A stretch of DNA of 7,037 bases. It comes from Tectiglobus sp963922535. GTDB taxonomy: Bacteria > Pseudomonadota > Alphaproteobacteria > Rhizobiales > Hyphomicrobiaceae. The stretch spans positions 1 to 7,037 of the forward strand of contig CAWUIN010000129.1 of the NCBI GenBank assembly GCA_963922535.1. The letters run 5' to 3'. Below the pieces are notes generated by a model, which was not told the origin of the DNA, made no database searches, and worked only from the letters and a program-made list of their open reading frames with translations. Positions 1 to 5,465 of this stretch are shown piece by piece. Position numbers and translations under genes: made by a program. The stretch's first letter is position 1. Each line of letters starts with the position of its first letter.

Positions 1-1065
1 TTGGAAACTGTCAAGCGCCTGAGGCAGGTTGCCTTGCGCCACGAGAACGTCGCCGCGTTCATTGAAGGCAACTGATAAATCACTCTGTGCGGTAAGATCG
101 TTTGTATCGATTTTCGCGATTGAGCGCATGATGCCTTCGGCTTCGGCAACGTATTGTTTTTGCTTGTCTGTCTGACCGAGGATCGCATAGTTGCGGGCAA
201 ACTGGATGAGCATCCAGGCCTTCTGGCGCTTAAGCTCTGGCGTCTCACGGCCAAGCTCGGCCATGTCGTCAAACAAGCCTTCAGCTTGCTGGAGCAGCTC
301 AAGCGTAACAGTGCGTGGAATACCAAACTCGTTGGATCGGCGAACTGCCGTATCAATGATGCCAGACGCACGCTTGAGTGTTGCGATCAGGAATTTCTCG
401 TTGGTCTTGAGCTGCTGCCAGGCAAAAACCGCGCTGCCCGTTGCTGCGATGGTCAAAAGCGCAAGAACAGCAATCACGGCATTGCGGAACCGGGCCGACT
501 TACGTCTTGCACGCTCTGCCCGCCTGTAGACATCATCAGAGGCAAGCCCTGTCAGTCCTGCAACAATTTTGGCAAGGCCAAGCTGAGGGCCGTCGCCTGT
601 TTCCCGCAGGTCGGTCCCAAGGATTGTGACCGGCTTTTCGGAGATTGATCCGTCTGCATCCAAATCGTAGCGTAACGCCGGAGGGAAATTATCGGGGGCT
701 GTGCCGTCAATCAGAACGGGAATGACAGGACGGCCGGGATGGCGATGACGAAAAAGACGAACCTCTTCATTGACATGGTAACTGGCTGCCGCGGCCGGTG
801 AACACAGCACAACGAGCGCCTGCGACGCATCAAGCGCTGCGATTGTCGCCTCTGTGAGTGAGTGTCCGCCGGTAAATTCCTCGCGATCGCGAAAAATCGG
901 TCGCAAGCTTTTCGGCACCGGTCCCATTGTGTCCGTCTCGCGGTCGACCAGGTCTTTATCGAGGCGAAACTTCTCAAGCTGCGCGTGCAACCGCGTTGCC
1001 TCACGCGTATTAACATGAGAATAAGAGAGGAACGCACGATATTTGATGGCAGTTGGATCGGACAT
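1..1065 (-). CDS. TIR domain - transmembrane - TPR-like protein (partial, C-terminus beyond left edge)
   Basis: The frame is open from an ATG at 1065 down to base 1 with no stop, giving 355 residues of an incomplete protein. Residues 7-120 form a TIR domain. It starts with KYRAFLSYSH, has an FRDREEF segment at 58-64 in the BB-loop region, then the strand LVVLCSP (84-90) and a VNEEV segment at 98-102. By alignment with NADase TIR domains, E101 is the likely catalytic glutamate. A strongly basic stretch (181-194) precedes one hydrophobic helix (about 195-216). The positive-inside rule puts TIR in the cytoplasm and the rest in the periplasm. Residues from about 220 onward are amphipathic helices rich in Ala, Leu and Gln that look like the start of TPR repeats. 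TIR domains of this bacterial type often hydrolyse NAD or make NAD-derived signals; activity here is inferred. A weak GGTGG lies 7 nt before the ATG. The gene is not tightly coupled to recR (315-bp gap). Confidence 0.88.
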   Translation of the reverse strand, partial: MSDPTAIKYRAFLSYSHVNTREATRLHAQLEKFRLDKDLVDRETDTMGPVPKSLRPIFRDREEFTGGHSLTEATIAALDASQALVVLCSPAAAASYHVNEEVRLFRHRHPGRPVIPVLIDGTAPDNFPPALRYDLDADGSISEKPVTILGTDLRETGDGPQLGLAKIVAGLTGLASDDVYRRAERARRKSARFRNAVIAVLALLTIAATGSAVFAWQQLKTNEKFLIATLKRASGIIDTAVRRSNEFGIPRTVTLELLQQAEGLFDDMAELGRETPELKRQKAWMLIQFARNYAILGQTDKQKQYVAEAEGIMRSIAKIDTNDLTAQSDLSVAFNERGDVLVAQGNLPQALDSFQ

Positions 1066-1380
1066 GAATGAACCACCGAAAACTGTTAAATATACGCTGC
1101 CGTTAAGATAGAAGATTTAAAGCGCAAAGTAACAAAAAATTTTGGGCATCCGCCAGATTTTAGCGCATAAAGAGCCATATTGGACACTATCGCGGCCTGA
1201 ACGGTGAGCCAAAAACAGAGTTTTAAAGTGCCGTTTTCATCTAATTGATTTTGCGTGTAAAATATTTTCTGGTTTGAAACGGCAGCCGCCGGCATGGGTG
1301 TTTAACATCGCAAGCTGCTGCTGGTCATTATCCGTCGCGATTTCCCGAACGATTGCTCAGAGCGCCGTGCATAAAAAGAG
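1066..1380. other. AT-rich intergenic spacer between recR and the TIR gene
   Basis: This 315-bp stretch separates two minus-strand genes and is clearly more AT-rich than either. It presumably carries the end of the recR transcript and the promoter of the TIR gene. I could not pick out a convincing -35/-10 pair or a hairpin followed by a T-run. An open minus-strand frame at 1086-1295 has no ribosome binding site and no recognisable protein features, so I do not annotate it. Confidence 0.5.
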
Positions 1381-1989
1381 CTAAACCTGCCGCCGTGATT
1401 TGATTGCGGCGGCGAGCGTGCCTTCGTCCATGTAATCGAGTTCACCGCCGATGGGCATGCCCTGCGCAAGCCGCGTGACCGTGACGTCGGTTTCTTCCAG
1501 CATATCCATCAGATAGTGAACCGTCGATTGGCCCTCGACGGTGGCATTCAGCGCCAGGATGATTTCCTTGACCGCCGGGTCTTGTGCGCGTTCGATCAAC
1601 ATGGGTATTCTAAGCTTCTCGGGACCGATGCCATCAAGTGGAGACAGGTGCCCGCCGAGCACGTGGAACAGTCCCTTTACCACGCCGGCACGCTCCAGGG
1701 CCCAGAGATCGGCGATTTCTTCGACGACAACGATAACGCTTGGGTCACGGCGCGGATCGGAGCATATCGTACACGGCGAGATCGTGTCGATATTGCCACA
1801 TTGCTCACAGCCAACCAGTTTTTCAGCTGCGACACGCAAAGCTTCAGCAAGCGGCAGGAGCAGTTCCTCACGGCGTTTGATGAGCGCCAGTGCCGCTTTG
1901 CGCGCCGAGCGATGACCGAGCCCGGGGAGGCGCCCCAGAAGCTGAATCACGCGCTCGATTTCAGGGCCGCCGATTTTATTTCTGCTCAT
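1381..1989 (-). CDS. recR: Recombination mediator protein RecR
   Basis: This complete 202-residue protein matches the family's usual length of about 200. RecR works with RecF and RecO to load RecA on single-stranded DNA coated with SSB during gap repair in the cytoplasm. The N-terminus has the family opening GPEIERVIQLLGRLPGLG (8-25) as part of the helix-hairpin-helix region. A four-cysteine zinc finger follows at C61, C64, C73 and C76. The Toprim domain begins near residue 84 (IVVVEEIADLWALE) and carries the HVLGGHLSPLDGIGP signature (109-123). The C-terminal GGELDYMDEGTLAAA is also typical. The ATG at 1989 gives the expected N-terminus, although no strong Shine-Dalgarno is visible before it. 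Many alphaproteobacteria have ybaB directly upstream of recR and dnaX before that; here the upstream DNA holds a palindrome and a divergent cupin gene instead. Confidence 0.97.
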   Translation of the reverse strand: MSRNKIGGPEIERVIQLLGRLPGLGHRSARKAALALIKRREELLLPLAEALRVAAEKLVGCEQCGNIDTISPCTICSDPRRDPSVIVVVEEIADLWALERAGVVKGLFHVLGGHLSPLDGIGPEKLRIPMLIERAQDPAVKEIILALNATVEGQSTVHYLMDMLEETDVTVTRLAQGMPIGGELDYMDEGTLAAAIKSRRQV

Positions 1990-2082
1990 GGAATGTGGTC
2001 TCGAAGCGGGTATGAGTTTTGAAATCTTCTATGTGCGGTGTATATACGTTTGCCTGAGATCGAAAGGTTGTTAGTTTGCTTG

Positions 2083-2132
2083 TTAGGTCGTGTCATCAAT
2101 TACTGCGCGTGCTAATCGATGACACGACCTAA
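2083..2132. repeat. 50-bp palindromic repeat, copy 1
   Basis: Two 20-bp arms in inverted orientation (2083-2102 and 2113-2132) match at 19 of 20 positions around a 10-nt loop. The left arm reads TTAGGTCGTGTCATCAATTA. The element lies in the divergent recR/cupin intergenic space, ending 29 nt before the cupin start codon. Its arms are closely related to those of the palindrome at 3166-3223, so this is a dispersed repeat and not a chance dyad. Its position upstream of both flanking genes argues against a simple terminator. It could be a MITE or a fused pair of insertion-sequence ends; that origin is inference. Confidence 0.85.
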
Positions 2133-2152
2133 GACTTCCTTTTACAAAATAC

Positions 2153-2172
2153 TGTCAGCCAATGTCAGCCAA
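2153..2172. repeat. Tandem 10-bp duplication over the cupin start codon
   Basis: TGTCAGCCAA occurs twice in tandem (2153-2162 and 2163-2172). The first A of the cupin ATG is the last base of the first unit. The duplication places the same bases where a ribosome binding site would be expected, and no purine-rich Shine-Dalgarno is seen. It may be replication slippage, and it leaves the true translation start uncertain. Confidence 0.7.
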
Positions 2173-2860
2173 TCAGACGGGAATATATCGCACTAAGGTG
2201 CTAAAATTATCGCCAGAACAGGACGCATTGTTTCGCGAGCCGGTTGAGCGTTTGCGAATACGGCAAATCACGGTCGAAAAATACCAGCAGGAAATCATGG
2301 AACTGCTGTGCACTCTGGATCTCCATAAGGAATTTGCCGGCGCTATCAGCGCCGTGCGCGGCAACAGCGCAGCGGAATGGCTGGTGCGGCGGCATATCGG
2401 CGCATGCCGCTACACGGTCCAGGTCTATGGTGTCGAAGCGGGGGAAGTGCATCCGCCGCACCATCATCATAACCTGATATCGACGCAAATGGTTCTGGAA
2501 GGCTGCGTGCATCTGCGGGCCTACGAAAGGGTAGGGCGCAATGTCAATGGTCAGCTTCTGCTGCGTCTGGTGCGCGATGATAGGCTTGGCCCGGGCGATG
2601 TTTTCCAGGTTTCGGAATGGCAATGCAATGCCCATTGGTTTGGCGCCGTTGATCAGGCAGCCTTGATATTCAGCGTTGACGCGCGTGGATTTGAGCAAAA
2701 AACATTCGACACACCCGATTGCACGGGATTTGGGCGCCGCTATCTTGATCCAACGCGATGCGAGAGCGAAGGGGTGATTGTATGCGAGAGCCTTGACAGG
2801 GAGGAGGCCATGCGCCGCTTCAGGCATCGCCCCTTGTCTTCTTTCTCTGGCATGTTTTAA
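2162..2860 (+). CDS. Cupin-fold protein of unknown function, possibly a 3-His metalloenzyme
   Basis: The protein has 232 residues and I do not recognise its exact family. Residues 1-80 are mainly helical and charged. A cupin-like beta region follows, with motif 1 at about 94-114 (GEVHPPHHHHN, then VLEG) and motif 2 at about 143-160 (GPGDVF, then NAHWF). Counting back from the conserved Gly at 114, the usual cupin glutamate position falls on Ser107. The likely metal ligands are then H100, H102 and H158, a 3-His pattern like that of thiol dioxygenases such as cysteine dioxygenase, not the 3-His/1-Glu set. Substrate is unknown. An in-frame stop at 2120-2122 lies inside the palindrome, so the gene cannot begin further upstream than that. 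No good ribosome binding site precedes the ATG; an internal ATG at residue 46 is possible but would lose the helical N-terminus. No signal peptide is seen. Confidence 0.72.
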   Translation: MSANQTGIYRTKVLKLSPEQDALFREPVERLRIRQITVEKYQQEIMELLCTLDLHKEFAGAISAVRGNSAAEWLVRRHIGACRYTVQVYGVEAGEVHPPHHHHNLISTQMVLEGCVHLRAYERVGRNVNGQLLLRLVRDDRLGPGDVFQVSEWQCNAHWFGAVDQAALIFSVDARGFEQKTFDTPDCTGFGRRYLDPTRCESEGVIVCESLDREEAMRRFRHRPLSSFSGMF

Positions 2861-2930
2861 GAAAGTCGAAAACTATACTGCAATTATACTGAATATGAGG
2901 TAAGCAGATAGAATAGTAAGCGTGCGATCT

Positions 2931-3095
2931 AAAGTAAACCTGATTACTGTGATTTGTCCGCTGCAAGTGCGCTAAAGATTTGACTTTGCAGTAAACAACT
3001 CAAAATCCTTACTTTGGCATGATTTTTTTCACGTTTCTGGCTTTATTGAGAGATTTTGCTTCCAGCGGAAACACCGCAGTAATCAAGAAAGTAAA
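2931..3095. mobile_element. MITE-like element A with 8-bp target-site duplication
   Basis: The core (2939-3087, 149 bp) is bounded by imperfect terminal inverted repeats: the first 29 bases match the reverse complement of the last 29 at 23 positions, including TGATTACTG and CCGCTG blocks. Directly outside the core, the same 8 bases AAAGTAAA occur on the left (2931-2938) and on the right (3088-3095), which is what a target-site duplication looks like. The core has no coding capacity, so it would need a transposase supplied from elsewhere. An 8-bp duplication occurs in several insertion-sequence families and does not by itself assign one. Related ends recur at 4551-4704. Confidence 0.78.
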
Positions 3096-3165
3096 TGCTC
3101 TCCACCCAAAGCCGGGCTAGAAATTACTGGCGCTACAACTTTCAACACATTCTGGCTTCCCAATT

Positions 3166-3223
3166 CTAGGCCGTGTCATCAATTAGCCGCCGGCTTCGCG
3201 CGGTAATTGATGGCACGGCCTAG
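3166..3223. repeat. 58-bp palindromic repeat, copy 2
   Basis: Arms at 3166-3185 and 3204-3223 match at 19 of 20 positions around an 18-nt GC-rich loop. The left arm reads CTAGGCCGTGTCATCAATTA. Against copy 1 at 2083-2132 the arms differ mainly at matched positions: GGTCG paired with CGACC there is GGCCG paired with CGGCC here, so the pairing is kept. CTAG stands at both outer ends. The loop is unrelated to that of copy 1. The cupin gene lies between the two copies. Confidence 0.85.
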
Positions 3224-3321
3224 CATAACGCTGTATTTTTTTTGAGGCTTCAGCAAAGAAAGAGTTCATTCTCTGTGTCAAGTAGGTTATCAATGCTTTA
3301 TTACACGCTGGTTTGCAGGAA

Positions 3322-3450
3322 ATGACCATCGCCGTTTATCACGTTTATTCCTGGTCAAGCCACTCAGAGACCTATGATATCGTGAAATATCTATGCTCGC
3401 GGGCATCGGAAAAACGTTATTTTTTGCCATCCGACGCCTATGTCAGATAA
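3322..3450 (+). CDS. Possible small protein of 42 residues
   Basis: An ATG at 3322 opens a 42-codon frame ending in TAA at 3450. An AGGA sits just before the start (3317-3320), though the spacing is shorter than ideal. The peptide begins MTIAVYHVYSWSSHS and ends YFLPSDAYVR; it is polar and aromatic-rich, with no signal peptide or membrane helix. I do not recognise it. It runs in the same direction as the TctC gene, 60 nt upstream of that gene's start, so co-transcription is possible. It could equally be a remnant of a longer gene or chance. Confidence 0.3.
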   Translation: MTIAVYHVYSWSSHSETYDIVKYLCSRASEKRYFLPSDAYVR

Positions 3451-3510
3451 TACTGGTTCGTCAACTGGCCTGACATGCATGACAGCCGTTGTAAATTAGG
3501 AGTGGTGATC

Positions 3511-4494
3511 ATGAAGCTTTATGCGGTGCTGGCCGGCATTCTTGTGTTGATTGTTTCTATGGTGGCTGCACAGGCTTCCGAAGAGGTATGGCGTCCCAGT
3601 AAGCCCGTTGAAATCTGGGTAACGTTCGGCAAGGGCGCGCACGCAGACATCTGGGCTAAGCAAATCATTTCCATCATTGAAAAAGATCAGCTGTCATCGG
3701 TGCCGTTCAAGGTCGTCAATATCCCTAAAGGCGCTGGAGTAGAGGCATTCCCGCGATTTGGAAACCTGGAAAACGAAGAACACAAGCTGATGCTGGCGCT
3801 GCCGAATATTTATACCGTTCCTTTGTTCAAACCAAACGTCAAGTTTAACCTGCGACTTATGACGCCCATCGCCCTGATGGGATCAGAAGCACAAGCAATA
3901 TGGATCAAATCACAAAAGCTTCAGGTTAATTCGGTCAAGCAGCTGGCCAATGCGGCACGCCAGAAAGGACGTATGTTCAAGATGGTGGGGCCGCCAGAAG
4001 GCACACCGCGCGCCATGCTCTCGCAGATGTTCATGGCGCTCCATGCAATTAACGGGACCTATGTTGGCATCAAAAGCATAGGTTCGACTGCACGCAAACT
4101 GGCTGAGGATGATTTTGACGCGGCGGTTTATAATCCTTCTGAACAATTCAAGCTTACAGACCCAGGCCGGGTTAAACCAATTGCCTTTTTTGCTGATCAG
4201 CGTGCGAGAAGTTTTCAAAGCATTCCTACTTTACCCGAACTCGGCTTACCATTAACCTACCATGCATGCCGCACGATTATTGGCCCCAAGGATATGAGCC
4301 CTGGCGCCCGCCAATATTATAAGGAGTTGTTCCGGAGGGTTTATGAGAGCCCGGAATGGCAAAAAATCCGTAAAGAGAAAGAGCATTTGGATCGCTTCCT
4401 TGTCGATCAGGAACTACAGGAGTTCATTGAAGCGCGTATTGCCAAGCATGAGCGGTGGAAAATGGCAGTTGAAGTTCTCCTGCAAACGAACTGA
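3511..4494 (+). CDS. TctC/Bug-family periplasmic solute-binding protein (orphan)
   Basis: The protein has 327 residues, the usual size for tripartite tricarboxylate transporter receptors. They bind carboxylates or related small acids in the periplasm and pass them to TctA/TctB membrane subunits. Residues 1-22 form a signal peptide (MKLYAVLAGILVLIVSMVAA, cleavage after AQA). The mature part begins with W-R-P-S-K-P-V-E-I-W-V-T and a glycine-containing loop (F-G-K-G-A-H-A-D), as in this family. The C-terminal part keeps the PTLPELGLP segment near residues 236-244 that is typical of Bug proteins. An ATG at 3475 in the same frame is possible, but the one at 3511 has GGAG with an 8-nt spacer and starts the signal peptide directly. 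No tctA or tctB is nearby. Ligand unknown. The gene lies between two MITE-like elements and seems more AT-rich than recR or the dehydrogenase gene, so it may have been acquired. Confidence 0.85.
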   Translation: MKLYAVLAGILVLIVSMVAAQASEEVWRPSKPVEIWVTFGKGAHADIWAKQIISIIEKDQLSSVPFKVVNIPKGAGVEAFPRFGNLENEEHKLMLALPNIYTVPLFKPNVKFNLRLMTPIALMGSEAQAIWIKSQKLQVNSVKQLANAARQKGRMFKMVGPPEGTPRAMLSQMFMALHAINGTYVGIKSIGSTARKLAEDDFDAAVYNPSEQFKLTDPGRVKPIAFFADQRARSFQSIPTLPELGLPLTYHACRTIIGPKDMSPGARQYYKELFRRVYESPEWQKIRKEKEHLDRFLVDQELQEFIEARIAKHERWKMAVEVLLQTN

Positions 4495-4858
4495 AAGACA
4501 TTACGGTTATTGGGGTGAACAGCTTCAGTTTAAGCCACATATCAAGCTGGCACCTGATTACTGCGGTATTTCGGCTGCTATTGGATTTTCTCTTAAATTT
4601 CAACCACTTCTGTGCAGCTGCTTGGGCAGCGCAAGTTGTTAAATTTTATGTTTATAATCAGCAGGCTAAGCTGCTTCCAATGGAAACATCGCAGTAATCA
4701 GGTGAGATATTGTAACAATTTCTGCAGACTGGTATAAGCGTATTTCCGAGCATATGGCATATATATCAGTGCATAATGTATATTGAATATTGCATTCGTG
4801 TGCATCACATGGCCGAATACAATGTGAAAGATTTAAATTGAAAGACAGAAGTGCAGTT
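4495..4858. promoter_or_regulatory. Repeat-bearing, AT-rich region upstream of the MerC-like gene
   Basis: The first part holds MITE-like element B (4551-4704, listed separately). The remainder (4705-4858) is very AT-rich and is the probable promoter region of the downstream membrane protein gene. It contains a short dyad ATTGT-A-ACAAT at 4709-4719 and several TATA-like stretches. I cannot assign -35 and -10 boxes with confidence. No protein-coding frame here looks real. Confidence 0.35.
4551..4704. mobile_element. MITE-like element B, diverged relative of element A
   Basis: This 154-bp stretch begins CACCTGATTACTGCGG and ends with the inverted form of the same sequence; 22 of the first 27 bases match the reverse complement of the last 27. 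The terminal repeats are clearly related to those of the element at 2939-3087 (shared TGATTACTG, then a T-rich block and TTCC/GCTG motifs), while the interior is only faintly similar. No clear direct repeat flanks it, so any target-site duplication has decayed or the true ends differ slightly. It begins 56 nt after the TctC stop codon and could also affect the 3' end of that transcript. Confidence 0.65.
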
Positions 4859-5251
4859 ATGAAAGTTCAAAGTATCTCAACCAAAGCGGTTCTGGTAGCA
4901 GAACTGTCTCATATTCTCTGCTGCGGTCTGCCGATCTTTATCGCGATCATGAGTGTCGGCAGCCAGGCCGGGCTTGGCAGTGTTTTTATAACTTTTCACG
5001 GTTTGATCCACGAATATGAACGCTTCATCCTGGGAGGCTCGGGTTTGCTGATCGTATTCGGCCTGCTTTCCCATTATGTGAGCTATCAAATCAATTGCCA
5101 GACAACGGGCTGCAAAGGCGTGCATGAGGATTGCGCACCGAAGAAATTCCGTGTGGGATGGATTTTTACCATTGCGGTTGTTTTATACATAGCAAATATA
5201 ACTTTTTATGTCTTCTCAGGTCATGGTTCGGAAATGCATAGATTTGGCTGA
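4859..5251 (+). CDS. Small three-helix membrane protein, MerC-like
   Basis: The protein has 130 residues with three predicted membrane helices (about 10-33, 57-76 and 101-119). Helix 1 carries H18 followed by C21-C22-G-L-P25; Cys-Cys-x-x-Pro-type motifs in a first membrane helix are typical of MerC and MerT mercury transporters. Further possible metal ligands are H47, H51, E52 and E54 after helix 1, and C80, C85 and C92 in the loop after helix 2. This supports a metal-binding or metal-transport role in the inner membrane; the metal is unknown and the MerC link is inference from motif and size. The ATG at 4859 has a weak AGAAG 7 nt upstream. A longer reading from a TTG at 4790 would add a polar tail before helix 1, so I prefer the shorter form. 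No mer or other metal-resistance gene is adjacent. Confidence 0.72.
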   Translation: MKVQSISTKAVLVAELSHILCCGLPIFIAIMSVGSQAGLGSVFITFHGLIHEYERFILGGSGLLIVFGLLSHYVSYQINCQTTGCKGVHEDCAPKKFRVGWIFTIAVVLYIANITFYVFSGHGSEMHRFG

Positions 5252-5465
5252 GGTGCTAGCTACGCGTTGTATCGTCTCTCACCTGCCGGCATCTTTCTTT
5301 TGCCTCATCGAAGGCGCAAATTCTGAGTGTATCATTGGTACCGCATCGGTTGTTGCGGCGCAGTGTGACGAGTAGAGCTTTCAGTCCTGGCGACTGCATT
5401 CATCGGCTTTCCACTGAGATGTCACGCCAACTGCCTTCGAATTCAAGCCAGCATAGGAACACAAC
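5252..5465. other. Spacer upstream of the aldehyde dehydrogenase gene
   Basis: No gene is seen in these 214 bp. A small dyad (CCGCA at 5341-5345, TGCGG at 5354-5358) has no following T-run and is not a convincing terminator. The spacer is long enough for the dehydrogenase gene to have its own promoter, but none could be assigned. Confidence 0.4.

Larger units (their letters stand above)
2861..3474. other. Repeat-bearing intergenic region between the cupin and TctC genes
   Basis: This AT-rich 614-bp stretch contains a MITE-like element with its direct repeats (2931-3095), the second palindrome (3166-3223) and a possible small ORF (3322-3450), each listed separately. A run of eight or more T residues begins near 3235, about 12 nt after the palindrome, which is too far for a standard intrinsic terminator. 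I see no further gene or clear promoter. Confidence 0.6.

Noticed and set aside
154..648. Plus-strand open frame of 164 codons opposite the TIR gene
   Set aside because: It is antisense to a well-supported TIR-transmembrane protein, and its translation shows no coherent domain or membrane pattern.
711..1076. Minus-strand 121-codon frame overlapping the TIR gene start
   Set aside because: It is a different frame of the same strand; the frame starting at 1065 gives a clear TIR domain, whereas this one gives an arginine-rich product without family features.
1086..1295. Minus-strand 69-codon frame upstream of the TIR gene
   Set aside because: It lies in AT-rich spacer DNA without a ribosome binding site, and its product has no recognisable features.
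1516..2022. Plus-strand open frame of 168 codons opposite recR
   Set aside because: It is antisense to a complete, canonical recR and is explained by codon bias of that gene.
2874..2894. Near-tandem TATACTGCAAT / TATACTGAAT after the cupin gene
   Set aside because: It is short, imperfect and in AT-rich spacer, so chance is a sufficient explanation.
2083..3223. Palindromes as intrinsic terminators or as a CRISPR array
   Set aside because: Copy 1 lies upstream of both neighbouring genes, neither copy is directly followed by a T-run, and two copies 1 kb apart with a gene between them are not a CRISPR array.
3475..3510. Earlier ATG for the TctC gene
   Set aside because: It lacks a Shine-Dalgarno and would put a polar extension before the signal peptide; the ATG at 3511 has GGAG at good spacing.
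4515..4697. Plus-strand 60-codon frame after the TctC gene
   Set aside because: It runs almost entirely through MITE-like element B and reflects that repeat, not a gene.
4790..4858. Longer N-terminus of the MerC-like protein from a TTG codon
   Set aside because: Rare start codon, no ribosome binding site, and it runs through promoter-like AT-rich DNA.
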